The position numbers and the translations under genes were made by a program. Below, one piece after another: positions 1-7,203 of a stretch of DNA of 12,051 nt (its first letter is position 1; every line of letters begins with the position of its first letter). The stretch lies in the NCBI GenBank assembly GCA_034430415.1, contig DAOUEN010000114.1, positions 1 to 12,051 on the forward strand. The letters are read 5' to 3'. This DNA is from JADFUZ01 sp034430415 (GTDB lineage Bacteria; Chloroflexota; Dehalococcoidia; GIF9; AB-539-J10). The notes beneath the pieces were generated by a model, which searched no databases, had not been told where the DNA came from, and saw nothing but the letters and a program-made list of their open reading frames with translations.

Positions 1-82
1 GTCCGCTGCCATCAATACTCAACTCCACTTTGACATTCGTCTCGGCAGTTTCACGGACTACTCTCGCTTTCCTATCAGCCAT
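1..82 (-). CDS. hisB: Imidazoleglycerol-phosphate dehydratase, N-terminal fragment (runs off the left edge)
   Basis: Only the first 27 codons are in the window. They read MADRKARVVRETAETNVKV, followed by ELSIDGSG. The pattern R-x-x-x-V-x-R-x-T-x-E-T-x-x-x-V-x-L-x-x-D-G-x-G is the conserved start of imidazoleglycerol-phosphate dehydratase (IGPD), which dehydrates imidazole glycerol phosphate to imidazole acetol phosphate, the step just before HisC. The ATG at 82 has a strong GGAGG ribosome-binding site at 93-89, with 6 nt of spacing. The gene follows hisC in the same direction across a 99-nt gap, so it is probably part of the his operon or of a sub-transcript. The fragment looks like a monofunctional IGPD, because no phosphatase domain precedes it as in the E. 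coli bifunctional HisB. The rest of the gene cannot be judged. Confidence 0.88.
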   Translation of the reverse strand, partial: MADRKARVVRETAETNVKVELSIDGSG

Positions 83-137
83 GACTAACCTCCTTCAGAG
101 ACTGCACCGCCGCTCTACGCTTCGCGATAACCAGATA

Positions 138-171
138 GGGCTTACGCCCAGCGCCCCATTAGCAGGGGCGC
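138..171 (-). other. Two small GC hairpins in the hisC-hisB gap
   Basis: On the transcribed (minus) strand, starting about 10 nt after the hisC stop, GCGCCCC pairs perfectly with GGGGCGC (plus positions 151-157 and 165-171) around a 7-nt loop. Directly after it, GGGC pairs with GCCC (138-141 and 146-149) around a 4-nt loop. No U-run follows, so this is not a textbook intrinsic terminator. It may stabilise or process the mRNA, or attenuate expression between hisC and hisB. Function is inferred only from position and folding. Confidence 0.4.
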
Positions 172-181
172 AAACAAAAGC

Positions 182-1276
182 CTAGCCCATTCCTTTCAAG
201 GCCTCAATCAAGACATCGGTGTCCTCGGGCCTGCCCACGCTGATTCGGAGGCAATCTTCCAGTCCCGGGCTATTGTAGTAGCGGACGAATATGCCTGCTG
301 CGCTCAATCGAAGCCAGACCCGCCTGGCAGGGGATTCCCCGCCGTCGCTAGACCGGCTACGTATCGAGCAAAGTATAAAATTGGCCTCCGACGGATAGGG
401 CCTCAACCACTCCAGTTCGTTGAGCTTGGCAAACAATCTCTCCCTTTCGGCGGTGATCTTTGTAGTGTTGGCGCGCAGGTAGTCCAGATCTGCCAGAGAG
501 GCCAGTACAGCAGCCTCTGCCGCTACATTAACGTTATACGGAGGCTTGAGTTTCAGCAAGTACTTGGCAATCTCCGTCGGGCAAATCCCATAGCCTACCC
601 TCAAACCAGCTAACCCCGCCCACTTGCTGAAGGTGCGCAATACCACGAGGTTTTGGTGCTGGGGTACGAATTCCCCCACCGTCATGTTGCTGAATTCGAA
701 ATAGGCTTCGTCTACCACCACGATTCTCCCCATATCAACGAGTTCCATAACCTCTCGTTCGCTAACCGTGTTGCCAGTAGGATTATTGGGCGAGGCGACA
801 AGGATAACCTTTGTCTTGCCACTCAGGGCTTCCCTTATGGCAGGCACGTTGATGCCAAAGTCTTCCTTCCTGGGGACGTCAACCAGTTCACCCCCACAGA
901 CACCCGTGCAGAAAGGATACATGCCGAACGTAGGCGGGCAGTTGATAACTTCATCCCCGTGTCTCAGGAAAAGCCTGAGCACAAGGTCAATGAGCTCGTC
1001 GCTCCCATTGCCACAGACTATGTGTTCACGGGCCAATCCAGTGTATTGCTCCAGAGCTTGCCTTAACACCCCTTGCGATGGATCAGGGTAGATATGATAG
1101 TAGGAATAGTCAGCCAGTGCTTGATAGACCTTTGGACTGCAAGCATAAGGGTTCTCATTCCCGTCAAGTTTCACTATCCTCTTCCCAACGCGTTCCTCCA
1201 AGACTTCTATCGGTTCTATAGCAGCATAACCCTCCATTGCTGCCAAGCCAGGTCTTATCAGTTCTTCCGCGTCCAT
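182..1276 (-). CDS. hisC: Histidinol-phosphate aminotransferase
   Basis: A 364-aa PLP-dependent fold-type I aminotransferase that converts imidazole acetol phosphate plus glutamate to histidinol phosphate plus 2-oxoglutarate in the cytosol. Visible landmarks are LDGNENPY near residues 37-44, the GNGSDEL cofactor-phosphate segment at 89-95, SPNNPTG at 162-168, DEAY at 189-192 that contacts the pyridine ring, and TFSKWAGLAGLRVGY with the Schiff-base lysine at K218. A C-terminal substrate-carboxylate arginine sits at R344 (CLRISVG). Length is normal for HisC (about 350-370). The ATG at 1276 lies 9 nt after the hisD stop, and its purine-rich AGAGAGGA ribosome-binding site falls within the last hisD codons, so translation is probably coupled. 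HisC resembles other class I/II aminotransferases, but the his operon context makes the assignment secure. Confidence 0.95.
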   Translation of the reverse strand: MDAEELIRPGLAAMEGYAAIEPIEVLEERVGKRIVKLDGNENPYACSPKVYQALADYSYYHIYPDPSQGVLRQALEQYTGLAREHIVCGNGSDELIDLVLRLFLRHGDEVINCPPTFGMYPFCTGVCGGELVDVPRKEDFGINVPAIREALSGKTKVILVASPNNPTGNTVSEREVMELVDMGRIVVVDEAYFEFSNMTVGEFVPQHQNLVVLRTFSKWAGLAGLRVGYGICPTEIAKYLLKLKPPYNVNVAAEAAVLASLADLDYLRANTTKITAERERLFAKLNELEWLRPYPSEANFILCSIRSRSSDGGESPARRVWLRLSAAGIFVRYYNSPGLEDCLRISVGRPEDTDVLIEALKGMG

Positions 1277-1285
1277 TCTATTTGC

Positions 1286-2632
1286 TCATCCTCTCTTGTT
1301 GACCTCTGCCTGGCCTCCACTCAGCCTTTTCTCTATCGCCTGAGCATGTGCACCCAACCCTTCAGCCCTAGCTATTGCAATGGCCGCCCGAGCTAGCTCA
1401 TTCATAGTAGCCCTGTCCAAAGCAGCAATGTTCGAAGATTTCAGGAAATCCCCAACGCCCAGAGGTGAGTTGAACCGGGCACTGCCCCCTGTCGGCAACA
1501 CATGGCTGGGGCCGTCAACGTAGTCGCCCAACACCACCGGCGAGTCCTCGCCAACGAAAACACAACCGGCATGGCGGATCCTGGGTACAAGAGCAGAGGC
1601 CCCGGATACCATCAGCGAAACGTGCTCTGGCGCAAAGATGTTCACCAATTCGATAGCTTCATCAAGGTCATGTACCAGCGCTATCATCCCCTTGTCAATT
1701 GCCTGGCTGATGACAGAACGTCTTTCAAGTACAGGCAATTGGAGTCTGATCTCTGCTTCCACTCTGTCGGCCAGCCCGGAGGAGGTAGTAACCATAACAA
1801 CGGAGGCCAGAGGATCATGCTCGGCCTGGGCCAGAAGGTCGGCGGCACAGAGAGTGGGGCTGGCAGTTTCGTCAGCCACAATCACGATCTCGCTCGGTCC
1901 CTCGAGACCATCGATGGCTACCGAGCCATAGACCATCTTCTTGGCCAGAGTCACAAAAATGTTACCAGGACCACAGATCTTGTCCACTCTGGGCACCGAC
2001 TCCGTGCCAAAAGCCAAGGCAGCTATCGCCTGAGCCCCGCCAACCTTGAAGACACGCTGGACCCCAGCGATATCCGCTGCTACCAACACAGGAGCTGCGA
2101 CACTACCGTTCCTACCAGGTGGTGAGACCATGACAACCTCCCCCACTCCGGCCACCTGGGCGGGTATGGCTGTCATCAGCGCTGTGGAGGGATAGGCAGC
2201 AGTGCCGCCGGGAACATATATCCCTACCCTATCCAGCGGCTGGACTCTTATCCACAGGCATTCGCTGAGGCATTCGATGCCACTCCTACACTCGCAGGCA
2301 AGGTGAAAATCCCTTATCCTCTTGGCCGACAGTTTGAGCGCTGCAACGAGTTCATCATCCACCATGGCATAGGCTGCCGAGATCTCTCCCCTGTGTACCT
2401 CCAGCGAGTCAAGCTCGACCCCGTCTATCTCTTTTGCGTAGTCGAAAAGGCTCTTGTCACCCCTTTTGCGTACATCGCTGATGATCCTTCTGACCACCTC
2501 CTGAGGAGAAAGGTCCTCGCCGAAGGTAAGTCTTATCCGCGCAGCAATCTCCGGCGAGGCCTTGAACGACTCCAGGGAGTCCCTTCTGTCCAGCAGCAGT
2601 CTCGCTTTACTGAACCCTTCGACCCTTTTCAC
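1286..2632 (-). CDS. hisD: Histidinol dehydrogenase
   Basis: A 448-aa enzyme for the last two steps of histidine synthesis: NAD-dependent four-electron oxidation of L-histidinol to L-histidine through histidinal. Zinc ligands can be placed by family motifs at Q269 and H272 (AQAEHD), D370 (GDYVDGPSHVLPTGG) and H429 (near the C-terminus, GLGAHAQAI). The catalytic Glu-His pair is E336-H337 in NIFAPEHVSL. The GGAQAIAALAFGTESVP and ICGPGN segments are also typical. Length is close to the usual 430-450. The start is a GTG at 2632 that overlaps the hisG TGA stop as GTGA, a classic coupling arrangement. hisC follows 9 nt downstream. All expected catalytic residues are present, so I see no reason to doubt activity. 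Confidence 0.97.
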   Translation of the reverse strand: MKRVEGFSKARLLLDRRDSLESFKASPEIAARIRLTFGEDLSPQEVVRRIISDVRKRGDKSLFDYAKEIDGVELDSLEVHRGEISAAYAMVDDELVAALKLSAKRIRDFHLACECRSGIECLSECLWIRVQPLDRVGIYVPGGTAAYPSTALMTAIPAQVAGVGEVVMVSPPGRNGSVAAPVLVAADIAGVQRVFKVGGAQAIAALAFGTESVPRVDKICGPGNIFVTLAKKMVYGSVAIDGLEGPSEIVIVADETASPTLCAADLLAQAEHDPLASVVMVTTSSGLADRVEAEIRLQLPVLERRSVISQAIDKGMIALVHDLDEAIELVNIFAPEHVSLMVSGASALVPRIRHAGCVFVGEDSPVVLGDYVDGPSHVLPTGGSARFNSPLGVGDFLKSSNIAALDRATMNELARAAIAIARAEGLGAHAQAIEKRLSGGQAEVNKRG

Positions 2633-4056
2633 TCTAGCCCTCTCCGGAGCATAGCCACAACAGATTCTATCTTTCCCCGTTTGTCAGGAGAACTGATGCT
2701 GTGTTCGTTTCCGATCAGGCAGGCTGACGATCTCAAGAGAACATCAATGACTCTCAGGTTGTGTTCAGCCAATGTCTTTCCCGTCTGGGTATTGTCTATG
2801 AGCAAGTCAGCATCTTCAGGTAGGAAAGCCTCACTGGCTCCCCAGGTCGGTATCAGCCTATACGAACTAATATGATTGTCCCTGAGGTATTTGTCAGCGA
2901 TGTTCACATATTCCGAGGCTACTCTAAGAGGACTGAGCTTGCCAGCTTGAACAAGCGCCCTCAAGTCAGCGATATCGGCCACGGATGTCTCCTGAGCCAG
3001 CGCCGCCACAATCTTCACTTTTCCAAAGCCTAGATCGAGCAATTCTCTTACCGGGCTCGATGGAAAACGATACAGGTGTTCCAGTAGCCAGTCTCTTCCA
3101 GTTACGGCCAGGTCAAAATTGCCGTTAGCTACGTGCAGGGGCATATCCTGCGGCCGGATGACCTTAATGCTCATCCACTCTAGGTCGGCGGAAAGGCGGC
3201 GCTCCGATGTCTTACCTGAATACCCCTCTATCTTGAGCTCCGCTCGTTCCAGGAACTGGGAAGTAGGCGCTTTCTGATGGCCATCAGGCAAAGCCAGTTT
3301 GACCCCTTTCTCTTGCCCTTGCGAAAGAGAAGTGGCTGGTCTCGTCGCCAAACTCGGCTTGCCTGGGACAACAGTTCGGGGCCTGGAGATAGTGCTGGGC
3401 CCAAAGCAACCCAGTATTGGGCTGACATCCTTGTTCTCCAACTGATCACGGTTAGCAATGAGAAAGGCCTGCACCGGGAACAACTCCATGAGGGGAAACA
3501 AGCCCTGGGACTCTACCTCTTTCTCATTCCTTGCCCACAGCACAGCGAGGTCGGCATCTTCTGGAAGATAGGCCCCTGCTGCTCCCCATACCGGAAAGAT
3601 CCTGAAACTCCTCAACCTCAGGTTCGAAGTGAGGGCTTGAGTCAAATTGGAGTACTCACTCACTATGCGCCAACTGCCTTGCCGGTTCACAAGATCGCCG
3701 ACACCGGATATGCCTGAGTGACAGCTAGCCACGAGATATAGGCTGCCCTCGCCATAGTTGAGCCCGAGTAATCTCACCAAGGTGCTCGCAGGATAGCCTG
3801 CCTGAAGCTCCTCAATCCAGTCCGAGCCGCATATTCCCAGGTCATAGTTGCCTACGGCCACCTGTACGCAGATATCTCTTTCCTGGAGGACCTTGGCCGA
3901 GAGAAAAGGATAGCTCGGGGATTGGAGACGATACCGCCTCGCCCCACTGTCATAGTCCTCGAAGCCCAGCGCAATCCCGTTCAGCAAATCAGCCGTAGGC
4001 GACAGAAACCTGCCTTTAGGAAGGGCAAGCCTGACCGAGTTCGATTGATGCCTCAC
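2629..4056 (-). CDS. hisG: ATP phosphoribosyltransferase catalytic subunit, tandem duplicated (two short-form HisG domains in one chain)
   Basis: This catalyses the committed step of histidine synthesis, joining ATP and PRPP to give phosphoribosyl-ATP. Short-form HisG is normally about 200-230 aa; this one is 475 aa and contains two HisG domains, roughly residues 8-220 and 251-475, joined by a Pro/Ser/Thr-rich linker (about 221-250). Copy 1 keeps LPKGR (12-16) and GNYDLGICGSD (69-79). Its PRPP-loop position reads LWARNEKEV (173-181) instead of a TGxTL loop, and the RPxDxP position is QERDIC (58-63). Copy 2 keeps RPQDMP (301-306), GNFDLAVTGRD (312-322) and the PRPP loop DNTQTGKTL (421-429), but LPKGR has become LPDGH (256-260). 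Neither copy has the long-form C-terminal regulatory domain, consistent with the neighbouring hisZ. The start is a GTG 9 nt after hisZ, with only a weak ribosome-binding site. The reading frame is continuous and the halves are well diverged, so a recent duplication or assembly error is unlikely. Confidence 0.9.
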   Translation of the reverse strand: MRHQSNSVRLALPKGRFLSPTADLLNGIALGFEDYDSGARRYRLQSPSYPFLSAKVLQERDICVQVAVGNYDLGICGSDWIEELQAGYPASTLVRLLGLNYGEGSLYLVASCHSGISGVGDLVNRQGSWRIVSEYSNLTQALTSNLRLRSFRIFPVWGAAGAYLPEDADLAVLWARNEKEVESQGLFPLMELFPVQAFLIANRDQLENKDVSPILGCFGPSTISRPRTVVPGKPSLATRPATSLSQGQEKGVKLALPDGHQKAPTSQFLERAELKIEGYSGKTSERRLSADLEWMSIKVIRPQDMPLHVANGNFDLAVTGRDWLLEHLYRFPSSPVRELLDLGFGKVKIVAALAQETSVADIADLRALVQAGKLSPLRVASEYVNIADKYLRDNHISSYRLIPTWGASEAFLPEDADLLIDNTQTGKTLAEHNLRVIDVLLRSSACLIGNEHSISSPDKRGKIESVVAMLRRGLE

Positions 4057-4065
4057 GGATGGAAT

Positions 4066-5307
4066 CTACCCGCTCACAATACTGAGAACTGCCGCCGGAG
4101 AGAACACATTCTGCTGTTCCTTTCGTTCCAAATCAGTGACAGCAAATTTGGGCGCATCTTCCCCCGAAACCGAGACAACCCAGCGATAACCCGAAGACTC
4201 CCGCCTTTGGAAGTCGACTTCTGCCACACAGTCCACGTCGCGAAGCGACTTAGCGAGTGTGAAGCATACCTTTACTGTCTCCGGGACAGGTCGTTCGCCC
4301 ACAATCAGTACTCTGGACCTGCCCTCTCCTTTGTACGACAACAACCTCATTATGGGATCAATATAAAGGGCGAATCCGCAAGCAGGAGTGCTCTTTCCGC
4401 TCATGAGCGGGATCAGATCATCGTATCTCCCTCCCCCACCTATTGTCTCATCGTCGGATAGTAACCGAAAGCAAACCCCAGTATAGTACTCGAAACTCCG
4501 TATCGCCGTGATATCAATTTCATAGTCGCAGTCCAAGTCATCCAGCAACGTAGCGATGCCTATGAAATCATCCAGACTCGACTTGAAGCCTGCGGAGGCC
4601 GTGGGAGACAAGGCTCTCACGTTTCGCAGGAAACTCCCTGACTTCCCTCTCAGGTTGAGCAGAGGAGATAGAAACTTGTCCAGCTCAGCCCTGGTCGACT
4701 TCGCTTCAGACAACGCTTCCCAGTCTCCATCCAGGATACGGCCGATTACCTCGGCCTCCTCGCCAGCTCCGAGGTTCAGTTCTCTGATCAGTGCCTTGAC
4801 CAGACCAGCGTGCGACAACTGCAACCTAACATCGCTCAGGCCGAGTCTGTTCACCACCTCCACAGCTAGTGAGATGGTCTCTGCATCCGCTGCCAGCTTG
4901 ACGCCACCTATAAACTCAGCGCCGCACTGCCAGCGCTCTCGGTCCTTCCTGCCGGTTCCCTCAAAAACAAAGCTATTGCTAACGTAGAAGAGCTTGGCTT
5001 GTTCATGCTCGCTCAAGTTCTCCACGTAGAGCCTAGCGACAGGGATAGTGCTATCCGGGCGCAGAACGACCCTTTCCCCACTCCATCCATCCCAATCTAG
5101 AAAGGAGTACACCTTGCCCAACATGCTAGGGGTGAGAGTTCCTACAGCGGTAAAGAGATGCAGGTACTCCAGCGTCGGTGTTCTCACCTCCTGATAGTCA
5201 CATTTGCGGCAGCAATCACGGAAGACATCTTCGATATGGCGGAAGCGCAGCATATCGTCAGGAAGCAGGTCTCTCATTCCCTTACACTTCTGGTTTTCCA
5301 TATTCAC
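4066..5307 (-). CDS. hisZ: ATP phosphoribosyltransferase regulatory subunit (HisRS-like paralogue)
   Basis: A 413-aa class II histidyl-tRNA-synthetase-like protein that partners short-form HisG and provides histidine feedback control. Synthetase-derived features are GMRDLLPDD (10-18), a motif-2-like LRPDSTIPVARLY (82-94), FYVSNSFVFEGTGRKDRERWQ (107-127) and a motif-3-like GGGGRYDDL (290-298) with GFALYIDPI (311-319). The histidine-site signature RGLDYYTG of true HisRS is altered to RSFEYYTG (270-277). This change, plus position as first gene before a short-form hisG, favours HisZ over a tRNA synthetase. A C-terminal alpha/beta segment (about 330-413) may be a remnant of the HisRS anticodon domain. 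The start is uncertain: GTG at 5307 gives 413 aa, while ATG at 5301 is two codons in and has AGGTG just upstream. True HisRS is the main alternative. Confidence 0.88.
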   Translation of the reverse strand: MNMENQKCKGMRDLLPDDMLRFRHIEDVFRDCCRKCDYQEVRTPTLEYLHLFTAVGTLTPSMLGKVYSFLDWDGWSGERVVLRPDSTIPVARLYVENLSEHEQAKLFYVSNSFVFEGTGRKDRERWQCGAEFIGGVKLAADAETISLAVEVVNRLGLSDVRLQLSHAGLVKALIRELNLGAGEEAEVIGRILDGDWEALSEAKSTRAELDKFLSPLLNLRGKSGSFLRNVRALSPTASAGFKSSLDDFIGIATLLDDLDCDYEIDITAIRSFEYYTGVCFRLLSDDETIGGGGRYDDLIPLMSGKSTPACGFALYIDPIMRLLSYKGEGRSRVLIVGERPVPETVKVCFTLAKSLRDVDCVAEVDFQRRESSGYRWVVSVSGEDAPKFAVTDLERKEQQNVFSPAAVLSIVSG

Positions 5308-5324
5308 CTGCCGGATTTCGCCTA

Positions 5325-5353
5325 ATTCTACACCAAGCTACCCTTCCCTTCAA
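5325..5353 (-). promoter_or_regulatory. Candidate sigma-70-type promoter of the his operon
   Basis: On the minus strand, TTGAAG (5353-5348) and TAGAAT (5330-5325) are separated by exactly 17 nt. They match the -35 consensus at four of six positions and the -10 consensus at five of six. Predicted transcription would begin near 5318, giving a leader of only about 10-17 nt before hisZ. That leaves no room for a leader-peptide attenuator or T-box in this transcript. Identified by eye. Confidence 0.5.
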
Positions 5354-5502
5354 TGAGACGTCCACGTTCAGTACTTCGATACGATATCACCTTTGACACA
5401 CTGACGCCCTTGTCAGGAGCAATCCATGTCGCTGATTCACACAGGCCCTTTCCCCCTGATCTCGCCCAGCATCACACCAGGCGACAAAGCATCGTCTCAA
5501 GT

Positions 5503-5531
5503 TTGTTCCTTTCGATTCCGTAGTCTATAAT
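5503..5531 (+). promoter_or_regulatory. Candidate promoter of the nfeD-stomatin operon
   Basis: A perfect TATAAT (5526-5531) lies 17 nt downstream of TTGTTC (5503-5508), which keeps the TTG of the -35 consensus. Transcription would start near 5538, just before the nfeD ribosome-binding site AAAGG (5537-5541) and the ATG at 5552. The rest of the 244-nt divergent gap (5308-5551) holds the opposing his promoter and no convincing gene. Confidence 0.5.
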
Positions 5532-5551
5532 TACCCAAAGGTCGGTATATA

Positions 5552-6871
5552 ATGCGTAGAGTCCTACTCCGGATTTCCTTCCTTATCCTGCTTGGCCTCG
5601 TACTGACCGCAGCTCTAGCAGGCAGTCCGGCCAGCGCCTTCAGCCCAAGGATCGAAGTCCTCCACGTTGAAGGGACCATCGTGCCGGTGATAGCTCAATA
5701 CATCGACCGCGGCATCCAACATGCCGAGGAGGAAAACGCCGCCGCCTGCGTTATCGAGTTGAACACGCCAGGAGGACTCTTCACTACAACAGAGGACATA
5801 GTGCAGAGAATCATGAACGCCAACGTGCCCATCATAGTCTACGTCTCTCCCAAGGGAGCGTGGGCGGCTTCAGCAGGGACTTTCATCACTTTGTCCTCTC
5901 ACATAGCCGCCATGACCCCGGGCACTACCATTGGCGCAGCCCATCCGGTGTCCGCCGGAGAGCAGGAGATACCGGAAGATCAGATGAAGAAGATAACCGA
6001 GTTCTCAGCCAAGTGGATGAGAACCATAGCGGAAGACCGGGGTCGCAACATGAAGGAGGCTGAGCTTGCCGTGACGGAAAGCAAGTCCTTCACTGATGTC
6101 GACGCACTGGAGGCCAACCTTATTGACCTGCGGGCCGACACTCTGGAGAGTCTCATTTCTCAGGTCGACGGATGGGAACTCACCTTGGCCAATGGCGAAG
6201 AGGTCACCCTTGACGTTGGCGGCGAAGGCTTCGAAACGACCAGAAATGAGATGAACGCCGTTGAGAAATTATTGCAGGTTATCAGCGACCCTAACATCGC
6301 CTACGTGCTATTCACTCTGGCCACCATCGGACTCATCACGGAGATTTCTAGTCCGGGGCTGATATTTCCCGGGGTATTTGGTGGCATCAGCTTATTCCTG
6401 GCCTTCTATTCTCTAGGAGTATTGAACGCCTACTGGGGAGGTGCAGCGCTCATACTGCTGGCTGTCGGGCTTTTCGTCGCCGAGTATTTCACCACCAGCT
6501 TTGGCCTGCTGACTGCTGGAGGCGTGACGTCTTTCGTTTTTGGATCCTTGATGCTGTTCAGCCATAGCCCGGGAATAGAAGTCAACCGCGGCCTGATTGC
6601 CGGAATAGCAGTTGCCGTCTCCGCCTTCGCCATTTTCGTCATAGGTGCTATCGTTCGAGGCCAGAGGCGCCGCAAGGCTACCGGTGCCGAGGGCATGGTG
6701 GGGAGACCGGCCAGAGCCAAAACACCCTTGGACCCTACAGGCACAGTCTCGGCGGAGGGCGAACTGTGGACAGCCACATCCGAAGACGAGAAGATAGCGC
6801 CAGGAGAAGAAGTGATCATAACCAGGGTAGAGGACTTGAAGCTATGGGTGGCGAGGAAATCTAGGAAATAG
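5552..6871 (+). CDS. nfeD: Full-length NfeD membrane protein with ClpP-like serine protease domain
   Basis: A 439-aa long-form NfeD. Residues 1-29 form a signal peptide or signal anchor (basic start, hydrophobic 9-23, then SPASA). Residues about 33-210 are the ClpP/crotonase-fold protease domain with LNTPGGLF (70-77). The nucleophile motif WAASAGT has its serine at S107, and a lysine around K146/K147 could complete the Ser-Lys dyad known from archaeal PH1510. Several hydrophobic segments (about 250-337 and 347-368) are followed by a cytoplasmic OB-fold NfeD domain (about 376-436). The family works with SPFH/stomatin proteins, and the archaeal protease cleaves the hydrophobic C-terminus of its stomatin partner. 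A stomatin gene follows here, so a membrane quality-control or raft-like scaffold role is a fair inference. The physiological substrate is unknown. Confidence 0.93.
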   Translation: MRRVLLRISFLILLGLVLTAALAGSPASAFSPRIEVLHVEGTIVPVIAQYIDRGIQHAEEENAAACVIELNTPGGLFTTTEDIVQRIMNANVPIIVYVSPKGAWAASAGTFITLSSHIAAMTPGTTIGAAHPVSAGEQEIPEDQMKKITEFSAKWMRTIAEDRGRNMKEAELAVTESKSFTDVDALEANLIDLRADTLESLISQVDGWELTLANGEEVTLDVGGEGFETTRNEMNAVEKLLQVISDPNIAYVLFTLATIGLITEISSPGLIFPGVFGGISLFLAFYSLGVLNAYWGGAALILLAVGLFVAEYFTTSFGLLTAGGVTSFVFGSLMLFSHSPGIEVNRGLIAGIAVAVSAFAIFVIGAIVRGQRRRKATGAEGMVGRPARAKTPLDPTGTVSAEGELWTATSEDEKIAPGEEVIITRVEDLKLWVARKSRK

Positions 6872-6884
6872 TAGAGAGAGGAGT

Positions 6885-7202
6885 ATGCTGCATATGGAAC
6901 TAAGCCAAATGAGGGAGCCACTCATCGTAGGCATAATCTTGATGGGCGCTTTCTTCGTCTTCTGCATCTTCGCCGTTATTAGGAGTCAGCGGCGGAAGCT
7001 ATCCACCGGCACGGAAGAGATGATAGGGAAAGTGGCCCAAACACACACGGCCCTCAATCCCAGGGGGACGGTCCTGGCTGAAGGTGAGCTCTGGACAGCC
7101 ATCGCTGAAGGCAACAGGATAAGATCTGGAGAGGAGGTGATCATAACGAAGGTAGAAGGTTTGAGACTATGGGTCCGGAGAAAAGAAAAGGAGGACGAAT
7201 AA
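6885..7202 (+). CDS. Short NfeD-like protein: one membrane segment plus OB domain
   Basis: A 105-aa protein with one hydrophobic segment (about 12-32) followed by a basic QRRK stop-transfer and an NfeD-type OB domain (about 42-98). It lacks a protease domain. From TGTEEMIG onward it aligns without gaps to the end of the preceding nfeD product, with about 37 of 60 residues identical by hand count, including GTVxAEGELWTA and GEEVIIT. It is therefore very likely a local partial duplication of the nfeD 3' end, kept as a separate gene. It begins 13 nt after nfeD and ends 1 nt before the stomatin gene. Two starts are possible: ATG 6885, and ATG 6894, which has better spacing from AGGAG (6879-6883). 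It may bind the stomatin or pair with the long NfeD; that is inference. Confidence 0.85.
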   Translation: MLHMELSQMREPLIVGIILMGAFFVFCIFAVIRSQRRKLSTGTEEMIGKVAQTHTALNPRGTVLAEGELWTAIAEGNRIRSGEEVIITKVEGLRLWVRRKEKEDE

Positions 7203-7203
7203 T

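Noticed and set aside
1502..2125. 207-aa open frame on the plus strand
   Set aside because: It lies wholly inside hisD on the other strand. Its protein shows no recognisable domain, while hisD has all catalytic residues.
2629..4056. HisG duplication as an assembly artefact
   Set aside because: The two halves are strongly diverged at protein level and differ in DNA, with one open frame and correct junctions to hisZ and hisD. A misjoin of identical reads would not give this.
5401..5416. CTGAC-N6-GTCAG inverted repeat in the his-nfeD gap
   Set aside because: A 5-bp arm is short enough to occur by chance, and it is not positioned on either candidate promoter.
5308..5551. His leader peptide or T-box attenuator upstream of hisZ
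   Set aside because: No run of histidine codons or T-box motif was seen, and the likely promoter leaves a leader of about 10-17 nt.
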